Shown here: positions 1 through 11,000 of the stretch, piece after piece
Layout of the letters: every line of letters starts with the position of its first letter
Numbering within the stretch: position 1 is the first letter of the stretch
Assembly: GCF_001642475.1 (NCBI RefSeq)
Contig: NW_019174060.1
Location: 17,711 to 81,710, forward strand
Direction: 5' to 3'
Length of the DNA: 64,000 nucleotides
DNA from: Fonsecaea monophora
Taxonomy: Eukaryota; Ascomycota; Eurotiomycetes; Chaetothyriales; Herpotrichiellaceae
Program-made: the position numbers and the translations under genes
The notes under the pieces: generated by a model
What the model saw: only the letters and a program-made list of their open reading frames with translations
Databases searched by the model: none
What the model was told of the DNA's origin: nothing

Positions 1-290
1 ATGAAAAAGGTGTTGATGAGGGCAGGCGGCCGTTTCTCTTCCTCGGGGATACGATCGATCCCCTGGGTTTCGATACCCATCTTTTCATCGAGCCATGTCT
101 CGCCCCTGCTCAGCCACCGAAGAGGCGCGAGGCTGGTCTGAATATGTCTTGCTTTTGCTATTTCATATGCTGGAGTGACACTGCCATGACGGACTTCGGG
201 CTCGACTGCCTCGTTGACCTCGGGGAGCTTTTCGATATCGATATCTTTTGACGGCGCTCCAGAGGAGCTGGTTGGCTCAATGGCGGCCAT
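1..290 (-). CDS. NCS1-family permease (purine-cytosine permease-like), 5' end only
   Basis: The minus-strand frame opens with ATG at 290 and runs off the window edge, giving about 96 N-terminal residues. They form a soluble, hydrophilic N-terminal tail. Near its end is the segment GIDRIPEEEKRPP, followed by LINTFF, which looks like the start of the first membrane helix. A short acidic/basic tail with a G-I-x-R-[IV]-P-E-[DE]-[EK] element just before helix 1 is the pattern I know from fungal FCY2-type purine-cytosine permeases and related NCS1 transporters. These are plasma-membrane proton symporters for nucleobases or related compounds. The transmembrane region lies outside the window, so substrate cannot be judged. 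No intron is seen in the part present. Family assignment is by motif memory only. Confidence 0.68.
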   Translation of the reverse strand, partial: MAAIEPTSSSGAPSKDIDIEKLPEVNEAVEPEVRHGSVTPAYEIAKARHIQTSLAPLRWLSRGETWLDEKMGIETQGIDRIPEEEKRPPALINTFF

Positions 291-2284
291 TTTGTGACGA
301 CAAAGTATGCCTGGTGCCTCACGGGAAACAGGGTCGTCGAGCGAAGGCAATAAGAGCAAGGTAAGGAACGAGAAGCACTCGGTCACACAAGGCCGGAGAC
401 ATGAGAGATGGACGACCAACAGCCATTAAATATAGCAGTAACGCTACTGTAGATAACAGACGGGCACGGTAGTAGACACTGTCCCACACACCAAGTATTG
501 CTTCGCGAGCTTGATCGTATCTTAGCTTCGTCAAACCCTCCACTGGTGACCAAAGAGCTGCCGTTCAAACGGGCGAGTCCCGTTCCGGAGGGGTGGAAAT
601 ACGACTCTGCATCTCCACAGAAGGATGATCTCGAAGATATTAGCGAGTTAGAAACGCGGAGAGCGCCGATGATTGCACCGGATGGCACAGACCAGAGATC
701 AAGTGGGAAATGGCAGGCGAGCCTTTGATAAGGGCGATCCAGTCATGAGCCTGGGATGGCAGGTCAGCGCCACATCTCCGATGCTGCAATTACGCGGGCC
801 ATGGTCTGCCTTTGGGAACAGGTCCGGTTACTGGCGTCGTTGGATGTGCTATCTCGCAAGTCTCGAGTGTAAGTGTGCAATCTTTCTGCCACTGAAAGGG
901 CCGCCACACGAGTATTTGTGTACTTGTGCAGAGCTTCGCGAGGGGTTCTTGCGACAAGCGAGGTGCTGGGAGTCTTCCTCCTCGATTCTAGAGTGCCCAT
1001 TACGCGTGACGGCCGCCTCTTTGACTGTGCATTGTCAGACTGCGTCCTCTCTCACCCCCTTTCTCAGCTGCGCTCAGGCCCCGATAAGTCCGTCAGCATT
1101 TGGATACTGTGTACCTTGTAGTATTGGGTTCGCCTCGATCGCGCAGCAAGTATTTGTTTGAGGTTGCTTTACTATGTTAATTTGAAAGATGAGTTCGGTG
1201 GGCTCGATGGGCAAAATGGGCCCAGAGTTCACACGGGGCTCAGCGTCGCTTTTGTTACGCCTTTACTTACTACTTATTCATGCCCTTCTCTTACCTACGA
1301 GTGCACCCATTCCTTGCCTTGCCCACTCGGCACCTCCCAACCGGCGCATCGACTTGGTTAGCCATCTGGGCGGCGATAGCTTTGTCAAATTGCAGACTGC
1401 GCCCCCCGCACCCTGTCACCCTGTCACCCTGTCGCCCTGCCTACATGCCTACATGCCTACGAAGCAAACAGTGCTACTACCTAGTCCTTCGTTGAGTCGC
1501 GAAATCTTGTAGGCATACGAGTATTTCACCGCAGCCCAGGTGAGATGGTATCAAGCACTGCGCCGCTGGCAGGGAAAAGGGAGTGTTCTTTTGTCGTTCC
1601 AGACACAGGGCTGGACATCGCTACTCGCTGCACTCAAAGGGAGAGATCAATGGTGGTGGCATCCAGGTGAAGGTGAGATGGAGTTCCCACATGAAAACAG
1701 GGTTGAACTTGGCCACAACACCAAGCTTGCTCAAGCTCATCTGGGCATTTGCTTGGATGTAGGGATGACTGGTTCTGGGCTTCTAAGCGGCCTGATTCCT
1801 GCAAGCCCAGAAAGGAAGAGGCCGCCCGAGACTTTAGGAGTCGGAGACTAGGGGGAAAAAGGAAGTTTCGGCCAGCCCCGAGACGAAAGAGGGAGTCTGC
1901 GGGTGACACAATGGATTTACGAGAAGTGAGAACTTGAGGCCAACGAGGGAGAAACGACCTTCCTTATCTATGACCATTATCGCGATGTTCTACTTGGTAG
2001 ATTTCTGGCCCCTATCAATGAGGATGGTTATGATCAACCATTTGACCTTCCTACGATGTAGAACTGATGCTACCTACCACCAACACCAGAGCATTCGCTA
2101 ATCAAGACACCCTCTAAAAGAGCACCAACTCATTACTCGTATGTCTCGCCGGGTACCGAGTAATGCCTCGTGGCACCCTTGCACTTAGAATCGCTAGTCA
2201 ACGTGTCAACCAAGACCACAGGACTATTCTGTCTATCTCTACCTGAAATATTCCCTGCGGACAACAAGAAACTCCTAGACCGCT
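291..2284. other. Gene-free stretch, 2.0 kb
   Basis: This holds the upstream regions of the permease (minus) and the oxygenase (plus). Short open frames occur but none has an ATG start with recognisable protein character. The only structured element seen is the 8-base-period minisatellite at 1411-1461. A TACCGAGTA motif lies at 2154-2162. Confidence 0.6.
1411..1461. repeat. Minisatellite, two adjoining 8-bp-period arrays
   Basis: Three copies of CCCTGTC(A/G) followed by a partial unit run directly into about two and a half copies of CCTACATG. Both arrays have an 8-base period. It lies in non-coding DNA upstream of the oxygenase gene. Confidence 0.85.
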
Positions 2285-3769
2285 ATGGCCATCGCCACCG
2301 ACATCCCCATCATCGACTTTACCCAGGCCACCTCGTCGCCGGAGGAGGTGGCTAGAGACTTGCTCAGAGCATGTACTGACTGGGGTGAGAGCCCGCAACC
2401 TGACCACCATGCACAAGGCAGTACTGGCCCCGGTACTCGTACGAGTAGTGGTACTTGGCCAACATATTGTGTGGTCTATACTTACTGATTGCTTCTTCCT
2501 TCTGTATCATCAACAACAGGCTTCTTCTATGTCAAAAACCATCCTATACCGCAAGAGGCCATTGACGGTATTTTTGACCTAGTAAGTATCTCTCCTTAAC
2601 TTGGTCTTCTCTTGATGCAGACCAGTCTTCTTGTTACTTTTACTCTCCCTCAATCGATATAGATATGTAGGTGGACAGCGCAAGAACTCCTACCTCTTCG
2701 CTCGTCCAAGCTCTTGTTGTTAACTTATAGATGACCACAATCTTATTGACTATTCCATCACACTTACAAGATCATTGCAGGAGAGACGGTTCTTTGCTCA
2801 ACCGCTGCCTGTCAAACTCGAAGCCCCCTACGTGGCATCGAAGAACGCCGGCTACAAACCCGCCAGCTCGTACGGGTGAGTGTATTTACTGGCGTTGCCC
2901 TCCCTTCCATTTTTCCCCCTTCTCTTGTGATAAGACAGAGCAAAATCACAATGGTGTGACCTGACGACCTCCCCAGAGCGGACGCCAGATTCACCGATCC
3001 TCGCGAAGCCATCAGTATCAACAAGTGGCCGACGCCCGAGCACGCCGCCGCTGCACCCCTCCCTCCCATCCTCTCCGAGGCACGCCAACAGATCTTCTCC
3101 TTCCAGCACCAACATGTCCGTCTCTTCACGAAGCAGCTCCTCGAGCTCATCGCGTTGGCGCTCGACCTCCCTCCCACCACGTTCACGCAGTACCATGGAT
3201 CGCAAAAGGAAAACTATGACAACTTCGAGCTGATGCATTACCCGCCCGTCACCACGCCCTCGTCGGACACTGTCGGAGGTGTGATTCCTACAACATTTCG
3301 CATCTCGCCTCACACAGACTGGGGAACCCTGACTCTTCTCTTCCAGACCACCATTGGTGGTCTCGAAGTCCGCCCGCCCAAATATACTGCCCCAGACTTG
3401 TCGCTGGACACGGAGACGTGGACGCCAGCACCGGCTCTGCCCGACCTGATCCTCGTGAACATCGGCGACATGCTCGAGTTCTGGACCGCTGGCAAGTTAA
3501 AGAGCACTTGGCACCGCGTCGTCCCCACCGCCACGGAGGGCGGCTTGGATCGGTACACGTTTGCGTATTTCCTGCATCCGGACAAGGATGCCGTTCTGGT
3601 GCCTATGCAGGGCATGCAGAAGCAGGGTTGGGTGCCGAGATATGCCGGTGCAGGGAGGACGGCCGAGGAGCATATCCATGCTCGGATCGAGGGTGTTCAT
3701 GGTAAGAATAAACTAAAAGGCGAAGATAAGGCCCTCGGCCTGTCAAACCACAAGGGAGTGAGTGCTTGA
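2285..3769 (+). CDS. 2-oxoglutarate/Fe(II)-dependent dioxygenase, isopenicillin-N-synthase-like
   Basis: Four predicted exons: 2285-2384, 2520-2581, 2781-2875 and 2977-3769, giving 349 residues, the usual length for this family. The N-terminal DIOX_N part (IPIIDF near residue 8, then FFYVKNHPIP) is followed by the jelly-roll core. The iron ligands appear as the HTDWG motif (His about 197, Asp about 199) and a distal His in STWHRVV (about 265). The downstream DRYTFAYF supplies the Arg-x-Thr typical of 2-oxoglutarate binding. All three introns have GT-AG ends and join in frame. Such soluble enzymes hydroxylate or desaturate small molecules, often in secondary metabolism or xenobiotic turnover; the substrate cannot be told from sequence. 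No biosynthetic partner genes flank it. Intron 1 contains a perfect 14-base palindrome. Confidence 0.9.
2434..2447. repeat. Perfect 14-bp palindrome in intron 1 of the oxygenase
   Basis: The sequence TACTCGTACGAGTA equals its own reverse complement. It belongs to a set of similar CG- or GGTACC-centred palindromes seen elsewhere in non-coding parts of the window (19823-19836, 30390-30401, 41354-41371). Confidence 0.8.
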
Positions 3770-4674
3770 AACTGGCGCGGCCGAGGTCGGACGCGCGAGC
3801 ATCAATGCACTCGAGTAAATTCTTGTAGTCAGAGCAACTGATGAAGGCCATGGGAGATCTGAAGTCAATAGCAAATATGCACAAAAGCACTCGAGTTCCA
3901 TCACAACCTTGTGACCACGTAGTCGGAAGGGATGCTCAGAATCGAACCGTCGTCGAACCGGTAAGTTTTGAGATAGGGCTCAACGCAAGTTCGTATAAGC
4001 ATATTCTGAATTTTGTCGATTCCTGATCCTATAAAAGATCGAATGCTTTGCCCAAGCCCAAAACTGGCCAACCATCCATGCATGTCTCCATCCTGATGTT
4101 CTCCAGCCACTCCAACACAGGTACATGATATCTTGCCTCCAGTACTTGACTGCAGGGCTTTGTCAATCAGCCAGGTGAGAAACGCATCACGAAGACGCTC
4201 TGTCCTAGCTCCTGCAGTGTTCGGGAACGCCGACCTCCTCTTGGTACGTCCGACCCAGGCGCGAACTTCCCAACGTCGGACCAGTCGCTCAGACCAACAT
4301 CTCTTGACCAGTGTCTGGAACGCCTACTATGTCCAGGTCGAGCTTCTGCGTCTCGGTCTTGTAGATCAGACGCTGTCATCCTCGCATGACTGGATTTCCT
4401 ACGGTACGAAAGGATGTGGCTTTAGTGTAGCGTTGGGACTCTGGACAACCGGGTGTGTTTGGCATCGGTTTGTAAGCATTCCAGAACAGCCGTGTTGAAA
4501 ACAGGCCTTGGGGAGGAAAAATCCTTCCGTCACTTCCACGACGTCTTCGATTTGCCTTGCTCCGGGAACATATGATGTATCCCTCCTCATGCGCCGCTAA
4601 GCCGCATTCAATATCGATTAGTGAGACTGCTTCTGATGCAGCATGAGTGTCTCACTTGCACGCTCTTAACGTCC
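3770..4674. other. Gene-free stretch
   Basis: Nothing convincing. A minus-strand frame without stops crosses about 3903-4333 but has no recognisable motif and no good start, and was not called. A TATAAAA string at about 4029 has no obvious gene at a suitable distance. Confidence 0.5.
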
Positions 4675-5019
4675 TTACCCCCGCAATCTCCTAAGACTTC
4701 TCGAAATGCCGTCGAGGTGGATATGCGGCCGCTTTGAGGTGAAACCCTTGCTCGATTTGGCATCCTTCCCTGCCTCCATTGCAGCACCTTGAAAGCATTC
4801 GATTTGTTTCGCTTGCCAGGACTGCCAGCGTTGCTGATTGTTGGAGCGTGCCTGCATTTGTTTGGTGAGTTTGGAATGCATCTCTGACGACGAGCAGGCC
4901 AAGGTTGACGAAGTGGTGGTGCTTCGGAGAGTGTTGACCGAAGATAGGGAAGAAGAGTGCGGTCGGCCTGGGGTAGTCATGGCAGGTCTTTCGACACCGG
5001 TCGATGAGGGAGAAGACAT
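4675..5019 (-). CDS. Possible small uncharacterised protein (114 residues)
   Basis: A single-exon frame opens with ATG at 5019 in a favourable context (adenine at -3) and ends at 4675. I do not recognise the product. The first 50 residues are rich in Ser, Thr and Pro; the second half is basic with paired Gln-Trp elements (RWQSWQAKQ) and ends in RSLRRLRG. Codon third positions favour C and G as in the confident genes nearby, which is the main argument for coding. There is no signal peptide, membrane segment or Cys pattern. It could be an orphan gene or a chance frame. No intron is needed. Confidence 0.38.
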   Translation of the reverse strand: MSSPSSTGVERPAMTTPGRPHSSSLSSVNTLRSTTTSSTLACSSSEMHSKLTKQMQARSNNQQRWQSWQAKQIECFQGAAMEAGKDAKSSKGFTSKRPHIHLDGISRSLRRLRG

Positions 5020-5436
5020 TATTTGTTGAAGTGTAGGTCTGGGGGGTCGATTGATAAAGTGTTGGCGTGTTATGTCGATCAGATATGTTGCGATAATCCT
5101 GGGACGCGAGATGCCTAGAATGAGTGAAATCTATCTTCACCACTGTGGGATAAGGAGGATTGTGTGCGGTCTGCTGAGGGACTCGGATACCCAGATGGCT
5201 TCCACTTCGCTTCTATATCAATGATTGCAGAAAACATGGGGCTAAGGAGAAGGACAGCCGATTGATCCCAACGTGCTAACATCAATGTGACTAGCCGAGT
5301 AAAGTCCCTACCTTGTAAATGGATCAAGGCCATTGACGCATGCAGGGCTAAATGATAACGTTGCAGCGTAGATTGTCAAGATATCACGCTTCCTCCACGT
5401 TTATCCACCCGAGCACGTTTGAGGCTGTGGCATAGG
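5020..5436. other. Gene-free stretch
   Basis: Contains only a short minus-strand frame with ATG at 5333 (about 72 codons) of no recognisable character. Nothing else is seen. Confidence 0.45.
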
Positions 5437-6213
5437 CTAAATGGGGTGTGGGATCTGTTTGGGCCATTGATACCAATCTCGGACGATCATGTGAAAGAAA
5501 GGAAACTCGAGGATCGAGAGCGAGACGGACCCCATAAGCGAAACGCATGCTTGTATTTGACGTTCGGTCTTACCACCGGGCCAGTCAAGGGAAATTCTGG
5601 ACCATACGCGGTTCTTGTACGAGTCAACGACTTCGCGAGTTAATTCCGAGGGCGGGCGTGACCTCATGCTCTGGTGAATGAAACCCTCCTGGTATTGGAC
5701 CACGGGTATACCCAATCAGGAACTGTGAGATAATTCATGGTTGAGGGAATAAACGGGTGTGATTCCGCCATGTGAAGTTGTGAAGAAGAGATTGACGACT
5801 TGATTGCCACTGGACAGCATATTAGAAAACGATGGGCCGGAGGTCGCATTCTCGCAAGCTCGTAGATAGTAGAGGAACTTGGCGGCCAAGGAGTTGATCA
5901 GTTGACGCCCTGTCGGTCTGTACAAACTGCGGAAACCACCTAGGATGAGACAGAAAGCCGTGCTGCGGAGTGTGTCCAAGACCAGATGAGCCTCGTCTTC
6001 CGGTTGCTGCCCAAGAAGGAGCAGAAGATTTTGAGGGTTTGCATCGTCATAGCAAATGTGATTTTCATGCTAGGGAGTCGAAAAGGAGGGGCTCGAGGCG
6101 GTGGTGAATGAGGCTGGCGACCGTTGCTGGGAGACGGGGGGGCGTTGAAGTGGGTTTGTGGTCGAGGGCCACGCAGGAACTAGTGTCAACAGAAAGGAGC
6201 GTGCACGCGCCAT
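5437..6213 (-). pseudogene. Coding-like frame interrupted by two stop codons; decayed gene or unresolved introns
   Basis: From ATG at 6213 one minus-strand frame continues to a TAG at 5437-5439, interrupted only by TAG at 6070-6072 and TGA at 5716-5718. All three pieces share the same phase and have natural protein texture and C-rich third codon positions. Examples are RSTAFCLILGGFRSLYRP in the middle piece and REVVDSYKNRVWSRISLDW in the last. I do not recognise the family. The first stop is part of a possible acceptor (CCCTAG) and the second could sit inside a 66-base intron with a weak GTTTAT donor, so a spliced gene is not excluded. Two conserved-phase stops equally suit a recently decayed gene. 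Function unknown. Confidence 0.42.
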
Positions 6214-6564
6214 CTTTGCTTCAGGAGAGACCTGTGTTGTCTTCCACCTTCTTCAACACTGACCCCGAAACTATTTTCACGACTCAAACACCAAGAATAA
6301 ATTCAATTCAGCAAAGAGCAGTCGAAGCTTGTGAAAAGGAACACACTTCTTTGGGAGAACTCAGATTTGGAAGATGGTGAGTTCTTTCCTCCCATTCGCC
6401 CAGGAAGTTTCCGCAGAGGACCAGGGCGATCTCACCCCCCCCGGCATGCTTGACTAAACGCTCAATTGTCGTCCACCAACAAACAAAGACACGACACCAT
6501 CTCATGAACTTTCTCCCTCTGCGTCTTCGCCCTCTATCTCTGTTTTCACGCAGAATTCTTCACA
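6214..6564. other. 5' leader region of the myosin light chain gene
   Basis: A possible leader intron runs from GTGAGT at 6377 to the CAG at 6551-6553, with TGACTAAAC as branch site near 6446. It would leave the coding sequence unchanged. No other feature is seen. Confidence 0.35.
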
Positions 6565-7065
6565 ATGGCTAATTCTCAATCATCTGCCGCACAGACTTCT
6601 ACCAACTACAAAGAGGCCTTCTCGCTGTATGACAAGCGTGGCAATGGTCGTGTTGCTCTCGAATCGCTCGGCGACCTGCTGCGCGCCTGCGGCCAAAATC
6701 CCACCCTCGCTGAGATCAGAGACCTAGAGAAACAAGTTGGGGGCGATTGTAAGAAAAATCAGGGCCACTTGATAGCAAACCAGGGGCTAACATTTGCCAC
6801 AGTTGACTTTGACTCCTTCAGCAAAGTGCTCAACCGACCTGGTGGCTTCCGAGATCCTGGCGAACCAGAAGAATACTGTCGTGGCTTCCAAGTGTTTGAC
6901 AAGGACATGACTGGCTTTATTGGGGTGGGCCAACTGAGATACATTCTGACGAACTTGGGCGAGAAAATGAGTGACGAAGAGGTGGACGAGCTGCTGAAGG
7001 CCGTCGACACCAGTAGTGGGGAGATCAACTACATGGAACTTGTCCGAACGATCCTGGCCAACTAG
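6565..7065 (+). CDS. cdc4: Essential myosin light chain, Cdc4/Mlc1 type (EF-hand protein)
   Basis: Two exons, 6565-6748 and 6803-7065, give 148 residues, close to the roughly 140 of fission-yeast Cdc4. The segment SLGDLLRACGQNPTLAEI and the later GFQVFDKDMTGFIGVGQLRY with a C-terminal ILAN are hallmarks of this light chain. EF-hand loops are mostly degenerate: the first (YDKRGNGRVALE) and third (FDKDMTGFIGVG) keep the outline but lack several calcium ligands, as usual for essential light chains. The product binds the IQ motif of a type II or V myosin and works in the actomyosin ring at cytokinesis or in cargo transport. The 54-base intron is a multiple of three without a stop, so unspliced RNA would read through with 18 extra residues. 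GCTAACA is the branch site. Confidence 0.93.
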   Translation: MANSQSSAAQTSTNYKEAFSLYDKRGNGRVALESLGDLLRACGQNPTLAEIRDLEKQVGGDCKKNQGHLIANQGLTFATVDFDSFSKVLNRPGGFRDPGEPEEYCRGFQVFDKDMTGFIGVGQLRYILTNLGEKMSDEEVDELLKAVDTSSGEINYMELVRTILAN

Positions 7066-7263
7066 GCACTTCCTTTTACGAGCGTATGGTTTTACGGGCA
7101 TGGAATCCAGTGTATCGTTTTTGGTTGGCGCAGCAGTGGTCAGGATACCACCACCATTGTCCTGTTTCTCAGGCACAGCACCTGAGTGCATTCTGGCAGA
7201 ACTTATTGGTCTAGAGGGTATCTCAGATGCAAATAAACACACGAATTCTGCACAAACACGCAG

Positions 7264-7713
7264 TTATTTCTGCTCCGCCCAAGCTGGAGTCTGTGCTTGT
7301 TTCCCTTCCACCATATCTTGAGTACTGAGTAGTCCACCAGGCAGCAAATACACTGGCCTTGGATTCCCTTCTTGTTTCTCAAATTGACTGTCATCGAGAT
7401 TGTATCCTAGTACTAACTTGCACCGAATGCATCTCAAGAGGGTTCTCTTCTCGAATCCGTCTTCTCTGCGGATCATGACTGGTCTTCGCTCTGGCGCCAC
7501 GTTGAGAAGCACCGAAGTCGCGGGTTTGGATTCTAGCATCTCAAGGCTCTCCACTCGAGTAATGTCGACAGGCGGAGCTAGGATCAGAGCGCCATCTTGA
7601 ACAGGCTCATTGCGACGAGGAAGGGAATTCAGGTCATGCGCGGTTGCGAGAACGAGGGTCGTGCATAGGCAGTGGTAGGTGCGAATAGGCGACAACGGCG
7701 ATCTGTCGGCCAT
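7264..7713 (-). CDS. STEEP1/UPF0428 (CXorf56)-like protein
   Basis: A single exon from ATG at 7713 gives 149 residues. The start was chosen because the frame upstream has no ATG and MADRSPLSP leads straight into the conserved part. The pattern RTYHCLCTTLVLATAHDLNSLP aligns with the Y-x-C-x-C start of the human STEEP1/CXorf56 family, and LLRCIRCKLVLGY supplies the second Cys-x-x-Cys pair, suggesting a small zinc-binding fold. In animals this protein helps STING leave the endoplasmic reticulum and is also found with spliceosomes; the fungal role is unknown. The region between the two Cys pairs contains a family-like stretch with APERRPVMIRRED. Convergent with the myosin light chain gene, 198 bases apart. 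Confidence 0.72.
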   Translation of the reverse strand: MADRSPLSPIRTYHCLCTTLVLATAHDLNSLPRRNEPVQDGALILAPPVDITRVESLEMLESKPATSVLLNVAPERRPVMIRREDGFEKRTLLRCIRCKLVLGYNLDDSQFEKQEGNPRPVYLLPGGLLSTQDMVEGKQAQTPAWAEQK

Positions 7714-8077
7714 TGATCTCAAACTGGGGTTGAAGGCTGTAGGCGAGAGAGGAATATGTCCTTGACAGGGCGCGTCGTGAACGAAAGTGCTTGATGAGAG
7801 CTCCACGCGTAAGTCTTTCGTTCATGCCCCCCCGCAAAAAAAATCCCAGTGGATTGTTCCAGGCGCCATCTGCGCCGCGAGATCATCACTTTTCGCTTAA
7901 ACCCTCTGGTGCCTCTGGAGACCTTAGCGACGTCACCATTTACCGCCCTGGGAAAGTCGCGCAAATCGCACCGGATGCTGCCTGCATCCTGTATGTTGGT
8001 GTCGGTGTTATCGTCTTTGGCCTCTTACCTTGTATGATCTAGAGCTGAGGCTCTGTGCTCTTCCAGGGTAGAATCCA
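7714..8077. other. Divergent promoter region between the STEEP1-like gene and RAD4
   Basis: 363 bases between two head-to-head start codons, so it must carry both promoters. No clear TATA box or CCAAT box was picked out. Confidence 0.5.
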
Positions 8078-11000
8078 ATGCCACCATTCCTCCCGAGAAA
8101 GAGGCGATCCACGTCGCCACCGGCTCCCTCTCGAGAGACTCCTGTGAAGAAAGCACGCCTCGCAGATGTATTGGACGCCCAATCGAGAAATTTTCCAGGG
8201 CTACAACGGACCGAGACGTTTTCTCTCGGGAGTGACGACTCCGAATCCTCTCTCAGTGACGTAGACAGCGAGCAGTTCGAAGACGTCCCATCGAACCTCA
8301 GGCAGCCGTCGGCTTCGACTCATCATGATGAAAAGGAAGAGGACGAGGACGAAGATATAGAATGGGAAGACGCTGCAGGCTACGATCATGAGAAGGAGTT
8401 ACCGGCCTATAAACCGCAGTCGGACGGTCCTATCGAGATAACTTTGCGCAGAGCGGACAATGAAGCCGACAACTGGATTGCGCAAGCGGCAAAAAAGCGC
8501 AAAGGTCCCTCGAAGCGCGAAAAGCAGGTCCGGGTTTGTACCCATCAACTACACGTGCAATTCCTACTATGGCACAACTCGATTCGGAACAGCTGGGTCT
8601 CAGACAGGGAGGTTCAACAGATCCTCGTCCAACAGCTGCCTCCTCCGATCAAGAAGGAGGTCGAGAAGTGGAAGAGAGCCAGTGGGTTGATATCTGTAGA
8701 GACAGAGGGAATTGGAGATTCTACAAAGGGTAGGGGCAAGAGACATGACAAACAGAGGGCTGGTGACCCGCGTGATGAAAGAGATTGGGGCAGACCAAGC
8801 AAACGTGTCGAGCAGGGCAAACCCGACATGAGCAATGGCGATCCACTAATCTCCCTTATGAAAGTCCTGGCTGCATATTGGAAGAAGAGGTTTGCCGTTA
8901 CTGCTCCTGGTTTACGGAAGCGTGGCTACGGTACCCGGCAGAGCTTGAAGCAGACTATCCAATCTCAGCGCAACGACGAGCACAATCCTGAGGTACATGG
9001 AGAGCGAATCAGAAATATCCAGGAATTCCGTCAGCTCGCGAGGAAGTCTGAGGGCTCGAGGGACGTCGGCGCTCAACTGTTTACCGCACTGCTGAGAGGC
9101 TTAGGTATCGAGGCCAGGTTGGTAGCGAGTCTACAGCCTAGTGGCTTCGGTTGGACCAAGGCAGAACAAGCACTACCCAAAAAGGCCATCGAGGAGGTCG
9201 ATTCCGATACTTCTCTTAACGATTCAGAGTCTGGAGACGCCAAATCGATATCGGAGATCACAAAGACTCCAGCACGACGGAAAGGCGGGCCTCGCAAACC
9301 AGTCAAGGTCGGTTCTGAGCTCGAAGACGACGACTCCTCAGTTGTGGACATCACCCCAACCATGCCCAAGAAACGACCTCAGAAATACGACCGAGACAAT
9401 CCCTTCCCCACCTACTGGACTGAGGCAATATCTCCTATAACACACAAAATCCTCCCTGTATCTCCACTCGTTCTTACGTCCCCGGTAGCAACTACTCCCG
9501 AAACCCTTGCGACCTTCGAGCCCCGCGGCATCAAAGCCGAGAAGACAAAGACAGTGATGGCCTATGTCATTGCGTATTCTTCGGATGGCTCGGCGAAGGA
9601 TGTGACTGTGCGATATCTGAAGAAAAGAATTTGGCCAGGCAAGACAAAAGGGTTTCGATTCCCTGTGGAGAAGATTCCTGTATACAACAAACACGGCAAG
9701 GTCAAGAGATACGAGGACTACGACTGGTTCAAGCGCGTAATGAGTGGCTACGCTCGGCCTGACCCGATGAGAACAGCGGTCGACGACGTGGAAGATGCGA
9801 CGGATCTTGTCCCTCAGCTCCCTGAGAAGAAGGACGGCGGTGGTCAAGAAGTCGACACTTTGCAGTCACTTAAGGCCTCCGCTGATTATGTGCTCGAACG
9901 GTTCCTCCGCCGTGAAGAAGCACTTCGACCCAACGCCAAACCGGTGCGCATCTTCGTTTCAGGAAAGGGCGACAACCAGAAGGAGGAGCCAGTGTTTCGC
10001 CGATCCGACGTTGAACGATGTTTGACAGCAGAGTCATGGCATAAAGAGGGCCGTCGTCCTTCAGCCGGGGAGGCTCCTTTGAAGCTAGTTCCGGTGCGGG
10101 CTGTCACGTTGACTCGTAAGCGGGAAGCAGAAGAACACGAACGACAAACTGGAGAGAAACAGATGCAGGGCCTGTACAGCTGGGATCAGACTGAATACAT
10201 CATCCCTCCTCCAATACAAAACGGGGTGATACCGAAGAACGCCTATGGAAACATAGATTGCTTTGTTCCTTCGATGGTGCCCAAAGGCGCCGTTCATATT
10301 CCTCTGAGAGGGACTGTGCGGATCTGTAAGAAGCTACAGGTTGACTTTGCTGAGGCAGTCACGGGCTTTGAATTCGGCAACAAGCGCGCAGTGCCCATAT
10401 GCACCGGAGTGGTCGTCGCGAAGGAGAATGAGCGGGCTGTCAAAGAGGCATGGCACGAATTCAATGAGGAGCAGAGGAAAAAACAGGAGAAGAAGATAGA
10501 GTCGATGGTATTGGAGCTATGGAGAAAATTTGTTGTCGGGCTGAGGATCAGGGAGAGAGTGAGGGACACATACGGCGATCAGAATGCGGTTGATGAGCTG
10601 GCAGTGGGGAAGAGTCAAGACCAGCCGATCATGTTGGAAACTGACGACGAGGCTCCCATGGCGCATCGAGATTTACCTGAAACTCAGACCGCCGAGGACG
10701 ACTTCGGTGAGGGAGGCGGGTTTCTTCTCGACTCCGACGAAGAGCAGCTGGTCGAAAGTGACCTCGAAGTGGTCCATCACCAAGACGCGCCGAAATCGCA
10801 TGTCTCGGCTCACTCCATTTCCAAGGGGAAAGAACGAGCTTCAGACTATCAGTATCCGACCCCGTCTTCTGTCTCGCCGTTGAAACCCGCGCTTCGACGT
10901 CGACGACCTGGAAAGTCTATCCTCGATGAACCTGGAGGCAGTGAGCACGAGAGTTCAGGTTTATCAGCGCCTCCCAGCGACGATAGCGGAGACATGGAAG

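Noticed and set aside
498..728. Plus-strand frame of about 76 codons.
   Set aside because: It starts with TTG, is short, and shows no family pattern.
1411..1461. Possible CRISPR-like array.
   Set aside because: Units are only 8 bases, contiguous without spacers, and the genome is fungal.
3931..3965. ATCGAACC/TCGAACC strings resembling a minus-strand tRNA T-arm.
   Set aside because: The 5-base stems around the loop are not complementary and no D-arm or acceptor stem could be built.
3903..4333. Stop-free minus-strand frame of about 140 codons.
   Set aside because: No ATG in a good position, no recognised motif, and composition not clearly gene-like.
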